In this document: positions 7,331-12,514 of the stretch, piece by piece
Layout of the letters: every line of letters begins with the position of its first letter
Position numbering within the stretch: position 1 is the stretch's first letter
Source: CAYFJO01 sp964343305
GTDB taxonomy: Bacteria > Planctomycetota > Planctomycetia > Pirellulales > Pirellulaceae
Direction of reading: 5' to 3'
Assembly (NCBI GenBank): GCA_964343305.1
Contig: CAYFJO010000282.1
Span: 1 to 14,101, forward strand
DNA length: 14,101 nucleotides
The notes under the pieces: model-generated
What the model saw: the letters and a program-made list of their open reading frames with translations, nothing else
Told to the model about the DNA's origin: nothing
The model's database searches: none
Program-made: the position numbers and the translations under genes

Positions 7331-7525
7331 CTTAACATTTTGCCTGAAAACAGCCGCTTTCATGATCTCGGAATGCCCCCGAACTCGTTTCGGGGGATCG
7401 TTACCTTCAACCCCGGGTCAAAGGTGAACCTCCGCCGAAGTGAGTTCGGCGGCATCCAGGAAATCGTTCTGTCCTATGAATCAGGTGGAAAGTCATCGAC
7501 CATCAGCATAAAGCTGGCGGCTTGA
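7319..7525 (+). CDS. Doubtful 68-residue ORF inside the inverted-repeat element
   Basis: No family recognised. The predicted protein has no signal peptide, membrane segment or known motif; its middle holds NPGSKVNLRRSEFGG and the C terminus is ...TISIKLAA. The ATG lies within hairpin 1 and has no Shine-Dalgarno, and the reading frame passes through hairpins 2 and 3, so the open frame may be chance within a structured non-coding repeat. In its favour, the frame is cleanly open for 68 codons and ends Leu-Ala-Ala, like most proteins around it. It is probably not a gene. Confidence 0.22.
   Translation: MSGVLNILPENSRFHDLGMPPNSFRGIVTFNPGSKVNLRRSEFGGIQEIVLSYESGGKSSTISIKLAA
7376..7396. other. Hairpin 2 of the element
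   Basis: CCCCCGAA (7376-7383) and TTCGGGGG (7389-7396) form a perfect 8-bp stem around the 5-nt loop CTCGT. The geometry is the same as in hairpins 1 and 3. Confidence 0.6.
7432..7452. other. Hairpin 3 of the element
   Basis: CCGCCGAA (7432-7439) and TTCGGCGG (7445-7452) form a perfect 8-bp stem around the loop GTGAG. It shares the CGAA/TTCG stem top with hairpin 2. Confidence 0.6.
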
Positions 7526-7552
7526 ATCTCGAGAAGGCGGGTAACGATCAGA

Positions 7553-7601
7553 TCTCCGAGCCGAGCTCGTCTCGCGCTCGAGAAGATGCTCGACTCGGAG
7601 A
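7553..7601 (-). terminator. Large hairpin at the right end, possibly terminating the FkbM operon
   Basis: TCTCCGAG (7553-7560) pairs with CTCGGAGA (7594-7601). After one C-A mismatch, CGAGC (7562-7566) pairs with GCTCG (7588-7592). The stem starts about 10 nt beyond the FkbM stop on the minus strand. It reuses part of the right terminal repeat, so it competes with pairing between the two element ends. No T-run follows, so a terminator role is uncertain. Confidence 0.35.
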
Positions 7602-7610
7602 GTCAAGCTA

Positions 7611-8549
7611 CTATGCGGCTGCTTGCTTCGCTGCCGGCCGTCGGCAAAGCAGATTCGTAAACAGAAGATCCGTGTCCCGTTCGATCGGGAGTTGTTCAAG
7701 CAATTGATCGACGTCCAACGGAACGAGTTGTTCGGCAGCGTCTTCAATCACCTGAATCTCAAAGCCCACATCGAGCAAAGTCTGTAGAAAGGCCCTTGGC
7801 TCGTCGCCAGACAAATGCAATCCGCGCGGCCAGAACTCCGTGACGAGTTGAACGCCTGGATTCTTTTGCAAGAGAGTTTTCATTCCACCAAGCGCGGAAG
7901 CCTCCGATCCTTGGATGTCCATCTTGATGAAGTCGATGGTCCCATCGACGTTGGCGAAAAACTCGTCGAGAACGACACCATCGACGTCCACCCACTGGCG
8001 GCCTTCGCTCGAATCGTATGTCCGGTGGTCGCCACGGTTGATCGCATTCTGATATAGCCGAACCGTTTTCGCGCTAGATGTGGCGGCAGCGTGTACGAGC
8101 GTCACGTTTTGATAACGATTCTGCCGAACGTTTCGCTGGAGCAATTCAAAGTTGCGTGGATCAGGTTCGAAAGCAAACACCCGTCCCTCGTCGCCGACCA
8201 GTTGGGCGAACTGCAAGGTGTAGTAACCAATGTTGGCTCCAATGTCCAAGACGGTATCGCCAGGACGAATCGCATCGCGAAGGACTTCGGTTTCAAATGC
8301 CTCAAAACCACCACGTTCGGACAACTGTTTTGAAACAACCGTGTCGTCGGGATCAAAGAACATTTGGTGTCCATATACCGTACCACGTGATCGCTGGTGC
8401 CGGTCGATTGCTTCCATTCGGGTTGTCAGGTTTTGTAACAAATCCTCAATCCGGCGAAGTCGGACGCGCGATTGATGCAATTGTTCTCGCATCCCACCGC
8501 CGAGCAACCATTTGACGTTGCGGATTACCGTCTTGATTCGTTCGAGCAT
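7611..8549 (-). CDS. FkbM family SAM-dependent methyltransferase
   Basis: A 312-residue methyltransferase of the FkbM type, a family that O-methylates sugars and polyketides and is frequent in polysaccharide clusters. Residues about 20-52 (REQLHQSRVRLRRIEDLLQN and on) are charged and heptad-like, probably a short coiled coil. Motif I is VLDIGANIGYY (100-110), the acidic ribose-binding position is FEPD (127-130), and IDFIKMDIQGSE (205-216) is the diagnostic FkbM motif. The start at 8549 has GGTGG about 8 nt upstream. It is the second gene of a leftward pair, 34 nt after the ABC exporter, which suggests that it modifies the exported product. Its stop codon lies at the edge of the inverted-repeat element. 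It ends ...KQAAA. The substrate is unknown. Confidence 0.9.
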   Translation of the reverse strand: MLERIKTVIRNVKWLLGGGMREQLHQSRVRLRRIEDLLQNLTTRMEAIDRHQRSRGTVYGHQMFFDPDDTVVSKQLSERGGFEAFETEVLRDAIRPGDTVLDIGANIGYYTLQFAQLVGDEGRVFAFEPDPRNFELLQRNVRQNRYQNVTLVHAAATSSAKTVRLYQNAINRGDHRTYDSSEGRQWVDVDGVVLDEFFANVDGTIDFIKMDIQGSEASALGGMKTLLQKNPGVQLVTEFWPRGLHLSGDEPRAFLQTLLDVGFEIQVIEDAAEQLVPLDVDQLLEQLPIERDTDLLFTNLLCRRPAAKQAAA

Positions 8550-8583
8550 TTTTCGTCCACCAGTGATCGCAGATTAAACAAGA

Positions 8584-10392
8584 TTACGCGGCGTTGGATG
8601 CGATGGAGTCGTACGCCAGGAGCTTTTGAAATCGTCCCTCGTTGCGCCCCGCCAATTCTTCATAGGTGCCCGTTTCTACCAGTTTTCCGTTGTCGAGCAC
8701 CAAGATTTGGTCCGCCGCGCGGATCGTCGACAGTCGGTGTGCAATCACGACGACCGTCAGTTTATGTTTCATCCGCTCGATCGATTCTTGGATCGCACGC
8801 TCGTTTTCCGCGTCCAGGCTGCTCGTTGCTTCGTCCAAAACCAGAATCGTCGGCTGCCGCAACAACGCCCGTGCCAGTGCAAGTCGCTGACGCTCGCCTC
8901 CCGATAATCGGATTCCCCGATCACCAACTTCGGTATCCAATTGGCGACTTGCATTACGAACGAACGAATCCGCCGCGGCCAAACGCAACGCTTGCCAGAT
9001 TTCTTCTTCCGTAGCATGGGGGTTCGCCCACAACAAATTGGCACGAATTGTGTCGTGTAGTAAAAAAGTTTCTTGCGGAACGTACCCAATGGATTGCCGC
9101 CACGCCATCAAGTGATCGGAAGCCAGCGGACGATCATCAATCACGATTTCGCCTTGTTCCGGACGAAGCAGGCCCATCAGCAAGTCGCCTAGAGTTGTCT
9201 TTCCCGCACCCGACAAACCGACAATCGCCGTCATGCTGCCCGCGTCGATGGTGAATGAAACATCGCGCAGCGCCCATTTGTCTTGAGACGAGTCGTGCCG
9301 AAACCAAACACTTTGCGCGACAAGTGCATGTTTGAATTCCCGTTGTTCGCTCGCCACAGTGGACTCTTGCAGATTCTCACAACGTGAATCCAGATCCATC
9401 GTCGATTGCATCGCGGGAACCGAGAAAAGAAGTGTCTGGTACTTGCCGTGAATATCACGCATGAGGGGAGTAAGCCGTGCGAAGATGACCACTAGCAAGG
9501 CGACCTCGCCCACGGGACGTTGCAACACACCGAACGAAAGATATACCAGCAGGCTGACGATGACCGATGACCCAAATCCGTACGCCAGCTTGGTCTTGGC
9601 GCTTGCCCGCATGTGGTCAATTTGCGCATCCTTCATATCCGAGTTAAAGACTTGAAATTCTTCGGTCATGCGATGTTGCCATCCCATGCCTTTTGCTTCT
9701 TTCATGCCCGCCAGAAACTCGCTCAGTTTGGCCCAGAATGTGAGCGTGGTTTTACTGACTTGCTGGCCTGCATCGTAGACGGCTTGATTCTGGCCACGCA
9801 GAATTGGCCAAAACAATAACAGCGTTCCCAATCCGATCAGAGAAATGGCGGGAGACACCAAAAGGGATAAGGTCAGGTAGACCGCTGCAATCGCGACCGA
9901 ACTCGCCAGCCCCAGCAAACACATCGTTCCGCCCGCCACACGGTTTAACTCATACGACAGCGCATGGTTCAAATCCGATGAGCGATGACTGACAAAAAAA
10001 GTCCAGTCGGAGTTGGTGATAGATTTGAACAACCGGTTTCGCAGCGACTCGATCAGTTCATGGAGCAATTCTGCGTTGAGGATGGCATGACGATAAACCA
10101 AAATCGTTTGACTGCAATTCACAACGACAAACGCAGCCAACACGGTTGTTAGTGTCAACGGAACATCCAGTGACAGGAATAGTCGCTGCACGAACTGTAC
10201 CACGATGTGCTCGTTCGCCGACTCGGACGGTAGTCCGACCAGTTGCAGCATCGGCAAAAGTAATAGCACTCCGACGCCACTGAGTAGTCCCACCGTCACC
10301 GCGAGTGCTAGCGACTGCACGGTGCGATGCGGTTGCAGCGCTAGCAGTGGTTTTAGATAGAGCTTGCCAGCCCGGTATGCTTTGGAGATCAC
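8584..10392 (-). CDS. ABC exporter, fused membrane and ATPase domains (lipid/glycolipid flippase type)
   Basis: A 602-residue half-transporter that should work as a homodimer in the inner membrane, of the MsbA/PglK-like exporter class. The transmembrane domain covers residues 1-330, with hydrophobic segments near 26-52, 78-100, 155-200 (two) and 270-305 (about two). The ATPase domain has Walker A GLSGAGKTT (392-400), Q-loop YVPQE (Gln440), signature LSGGERQ (496-502), Walker B ILVLDE (516-521), D-loop SSLD (524-527) and H-loop His552, so it should be active. The start is GTG at 10392, because an in-frame TAA lies 9 nt upstream and no ATG is in frame nearby. It is the first gene of the leftward pair with FkbM. 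From its class and neighbours it probably flips a lipid-linked glycan or glycolipid; a drug or peptide substrate cannot be excluded. It ends ...ASNAA. Confidence 0.93.
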   Translation of the reverse strand: MISKAYRAGKLYLKPLLALQPHRTVQSLALAVTVGLLSGVGVLLLLPMLQLVGLPSESANEHIVVQFVQRLFLSLDVPLTLTTVLAAFVVVNCSQTILVYRHAILNAELLHELIESLRNRLFKSITNSDWTFFVSHRSSDLNHALSYELNRVAGGTMCLLGLASSVAIAAVYLTLSLLVSPAISLIGLGTLLLFWPILRGQNQAVYDAGQQVSKTTLTFWAKLSEFLAGMKEAKGMGWQHRMTEEFQVFNSDMKDAQIDHMRASAKTKLAYGFGSSVIVSLLVYLSFGVLQRPVGEVALLVVIFARLTPLMRDIHGKYQTLLFSVPAMQSTMDLDSRCENLQESTVASEQREFKHALVAQSVWFRHDSSQDKWALRDVSFTIDAGSMTAIVGLSGAGKTTLGDLLMGLLRPEQGEIVIDDRPLASDHLMAWRQSIGYVPQETFLLHDTIRANLLWANPHATEEEIWQALRLAAADSFVRNASRQLDTEVGDRGIRLSGGERQRLALARALLRQPTILVLDEATSSLDAENERAIQESIERMKHKLTVVVIAHRLSTIRAADQILVLDNGKLVETGTYEELAGRNEGRFQKLLAYDSIASNAA

Positions 10393-10632
10393 GGCGTCTT
10401 ACGAATCATGTTTACGAGATCTGGAACGTCAACTTGATCGGCGAAACCAAGCCGTCCTCATCAGTTGAAGATGTGCGGATAAGTAAAGATTCTCCGATCC
10501 GTTTAAGAATCGCTTGCACTAGCATCATGCAAGAGTTGGGCATGGTTCAAAAACGGGGACTGGCTCCGAGCTAATCCAGGAGAATCGTTGGAAATAAGTC
10601 GTGCTAGCGAGGTGCCTGCACATCGGTTTGCG
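10393..10632. other. Non-coding gap, promoter side of the ABC operon
   Basis: No convincing gene. On the minus strand, TTGACG (10432-10427) and CATGAT (10410-10405), 16 nt apart, could be a weak promoter for the ABC/FkbM pair, leaving almost no leader. The right part, 10549-10619, holds a repeat-like fragment described separately. Confidence 0.3.
10549..10619. repeat. Possible remnant of a dispersed planctomycete repeat
   Basis: The left end AAAAACGGGGACTGGCTCCG (10549-10568) and the right piece GCGAGGTGCCTG (10607-10618) look like parts of GGGGAC/GTCCCC-type repeats that I recall between genes in planctomycete genomes. Here the expected right half (GTCCCCGTTTTT) is missing, so this would be a decayed copy. 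This rests on memory of the pattern and not on a search. Confidence 0.3.
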
Positions 10633-11805
10633 TCATTCGCTGGCCAAGCGTACATCGATCCAAACTAGCCGATGGTCCGATGCGTCCACGAGATCGAATC
10701 CTGTGGCATTCTTCTTGGGCCAAAAAACACCCGCATCAACGATTGTCAGATTGTCCGACGGCAGCACGTAATCAACGCGCAGGTTACCCACAGAGAAATC
10801 GTTGAAGTCGCAAGTGTCATGCGCGGGATTGCCTTTGTGACGCGCGTTGATTTTGCCTTGCAACGTCGATTGTTCGACGCCGCCAAGACTGCTCGGCGTT
10901 TTGGCCGTGTTGATCTTCAAGTTCTTGGTTAGCAGTTGAGCCGTGTCGCCAGAACTTTCTCCATCGACAGGGTCCGCGTTCAAATCGCCGGCGACTACGA
11001 ACTTTGCGCCCGGCGACAGGCCGCCACACTTGCCTTGGTCGTCGTAGATGAACTTGCTTGCCAGCGGATCGATGTAGTCGGCCCAGAAACGAATCTCGTC
11101 GCGGTTTCGACGGCCATTGCGATCTTCCGGGCCATCGAACACGGGCGGAGTTGGATGGCAAACGAGAAAATGGACGACCTCGTCACCAACTACGATTGGC
11201 AGATCCCAATGGCTCTTGGACGACAGACGAAACACGTCCAGTACATCGTCGTTGTAAAATGCACGTTTTGTTTTTGGATCCGTTGGAAGATCCGCGGAAG
11301 GCATGTCCGCCCAAAGAAACTTGTGAAACGTTCGCAGGGCTTCCGTTTTGATCGGCAATTCAGAGAACACGACCATGCCGTACTGGCCGGGAAACTTTCC
11401 AAATCCGAACGCATCCGCGGGACCACCCGTCTTGCCGTCGCCGTTCAGGTCTTTTCCCGAATCAACGCCCGTGTTGACCGCTGCCAGGAATCGATGCTTG
11501 TAGTGGATCGGCTTTTGGCCGCGCTGGCCAACTTGCAAGTAGTTATTGTCAAACAGCGCCGCGGCTTCGTGTCTTTCGTCATAGTCAAACTCGTTGATCA
11601 ACAAAACACTGGGGCGCACGCGTTGAATGATCTCGGCGATCTTCCGCGCTTGATCGTTTTCGCCTGTTTTCAGGTCGTCAATCAACTCGCCCGCTCGATT
11701 GCGATTCAGCGCGGTATTAAACGTGGCAAAGCGAATCGGCTTCGATTCGGCGCAAATGCACGATGAGAACAGAAGGGTTAAAATCAGGGGTCGAATTGTG
11801 TTCAT
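10633..11805 (-). CDS. Secreted endonuclease/exonuclease/phosphatase (EEP) family protein
   Basis: A 390-residue metal-dependent phosphoesterase fold (EEP/DNase I-like), probably exported. Residues 1-20 form a signal peptide (basic NTIR, then a hydrophobic run, with likely cleavage after ICA). Family motifs in order are ATFN (27-30), LLINEFDYD (68-76; Glu72 metal ligand), VCHPTPP (215-221; His217), GDLNADP (273-279) and SDHRLVW (376-382; Asp377 and His378). A loop DLNGDGKTGG (119-128) looks like a Ca2+-binding turn. The substrate could be a nucleic acid, a phospholipid or a phosphate ester; sequence does not decide. The start at 11805 was chosen because it places the signal peptide at the N terminus; the longer frame to 11946 would overlap the sigma-factor gene. 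No good Shine-Dalgarno. It is divergent from the ECF sigma factor across a 100-bp gap. Confidence 0.85.
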   Translation of the reverse strand: MNTIRPLILTLLFSSCICAESKPIRFATFNTALNRNRAGELIDDLKTGENDQARKIAEIIQRVRPSVLLINEFDYDERHEAAALFDNNYLQVGQRGQKPIHYKHRFLAAVNTGVDSGKDLNGDGKTGGPADAFGFGKFPGQYGMVVFSELPIKTEALRTFHKFLWADMPSADLPTDPKTKRAFYNDDVLDVFRLSSKSHWDLPIVVGDEVVHFLVCHPTPPVFDGPEDRNGRRNRDEIRFWADYIDPLASKFIYDDQGKCGGLSPGAKFVVAGDLNADPVDGESSGDTAQLLTKNLKINTAKTPSSLGGVEQSTLQGKINARHKGNPAHDTCDFNDFSVGNLRVDYVLPSDNLTIVDAGVFWPKKNATGFDLVDASDHRLVWIDVRLASE

Positions 11806-11833
11806 GTGAATATTTTCAACATTTGTTGGAAAT

Positions 11834-11853
11834 TTGCGACACCTTCGTCGCAA
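11834..11853. promoter_or_regulatory. Perfect inverted repeat in a divergent promoter region
   Basis: TTGCGAC (11834-11840) and GTCGCAA (11847-11853) are exact reverse complements separated by ACCTTC. A weaker outer pair, TTGG (11826-11829) and CCAA (11854-11857), flanks them. The site lies midway between the EEP gene and the sigma-factor gene, where an operator for a dimeric regulator would fit. The regulator is not identified. Confidence 0.4.
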
Positions 11854-11905
11854 CCAATGACATTTTCCTACATACAACGGCAACCAACCCACGGCACCTT
11901 CCGCT

Positions 11906-12514
11906 GTGACAACAACAACCATAGTCAGCGATGCCGAAAATCTCAAGCGAATCGCCCATGGCGATGCGGACGCGCTGGAGGTTTGGTTTTACCGCTGCAA
12001 AGACGATTTGTATTCATTCGTCTACTATCGCGTCGGCGGCGACGAAGATCTGGCAGCCGATGCGACGCAAGCGACGTTTGCACTCGCGCTCGAACGACTT
12101 CGCGACTTCGATTCTGACAAGGGTACCATGACGAACTGGCTTCGATTTCTATCTCGCAACATTATTCGCGACACGCTCGCGCGGCATCGGCGCGGAGTGC
12201 AGTTGCAAGCGGTTTGGGATCGGATCGACGATTCGCTGCGCGGGGCTTATGAGCAGATTGATTCGGAATTGCTGCCCGACGAAGTACTCCAGCGCGACGA
12301 GACTCGCGAACTGGTCGCCGTCGCATTGACGAACATTCCGCCGAATTATCGCGACGTGCTCCAGGCCAAATACGTCGACAACCAATCGCTCGATGACATG
12401 GCCACCCAGCAGGAGACGACGATCGACGCCGTCAAATCGATGTTGCGACGAGCCCGCGCGGCGTTTCGCGATTGTTTTCTGACGATTGCCAAGACGGAGA
12501 TGTCTGATGTCTGA
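11906..12514 (+). CDS. ECF-type RNA polymerase sigma factor
   Basis: A 202-residue sigma-70 family protein with only regions 2 and 4, as in ECF sigma factors. Region 2 spans about 20-95 (DLYSFVYYRVGGDEDLAADA, then TMTNWLRFLSRNIIRDTLAR). Region 4 spans about 133-190 and includes LTNIPPNYRDVLQAKYVDNQ (141-160) and a helix-turn-helix at SLDDMATQQETTIDAVKSML (161-180). It would direct RNA polymerase to a small regulon, probably including its own operon. The start is GTG at 11906; no ATG in frame fits and no Shine-Dalgarno is visible. It overlaps the next gene by 8 nt, so sigma factor and membrane partner are translated together. Planctomycetes often pair ECF sigma factors with FecR-like membrane proteins, as here. 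The signal sensed is unknown. Confidence 0.9.
   Translation: MTTTTIVSDAENLKRIAHGDADALEVWFYRCKDDLYSFVYYRVGGDEDLAADATQATFALALERLRDFDSDKGTMTNWLRFLSRNIIRDTLARHRRGVQLQAVWDRIDDSLRGAYEQIDSELLPDEVLQRDETRELVAVALTNIPPNYRDVLQAKYVDNQSLDDMATQQETTIDAVKSMLRRARAAFRDCFLTIAKTEMSDV
12496..12514 (+). promoter_or_regulatory. Shine-Dalgarno and overlapping start/stop between sigma factor and FecR-VIT gene
   Basis: GGAG (12496-12499) lies 7 nt before the ATG at 12507. The heptamer ATGTCTG is directly repeated (12500-12506 and 12507-12513). The first copy is read in the sigma-factor frame; the second supplies the start of the next gene and, with the following A, the sigma-factor TGA (12512-12514). Confidence 0.7.

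Larger units (their letters stand above)
7268..7611. mobile_element. MITE-like element with perfect 18-bp terminal inverted repeats
   Basis: GTAGCTTGACTCTCCGAG at 7268-7285 is repeated exactly, inverted, at 7594-7611. The 344-bp interval fills the gap between two convergent genes: the ST-c stop ends at 7266, and the last base of the right arm is the first base of the FkbM stop triplet (7611-7613, minus strand). The interior has three similar hairpins and a larger hairpin at the right end. A degenerate copy of the terminal sequence, GCTTGAATCTCGAG, lies at 7520-7533. There is no transposase and no obvious target-site duplication. It may be a MITE, a REP-type structured repeat, or paired transcription-end signals. 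The inverted repeat is certain; mobility is inferred. Confidence 0.5.

Noticed and set aside
10936..11766. Open frame of 276 codons on the plus strand
   Set aside because: It lies wholly inside the EEP gene on the opposite strand, which carries all family motifs and a signal peptide; the plus-strand product is basic and featureless.
11806..11946. 47-residue N-terminal extension of the EEP protein
   Set aside because: It would bury the signal peptide and run into the sigma-factor gene; the ATG at 11805 gives a normal exported protein.
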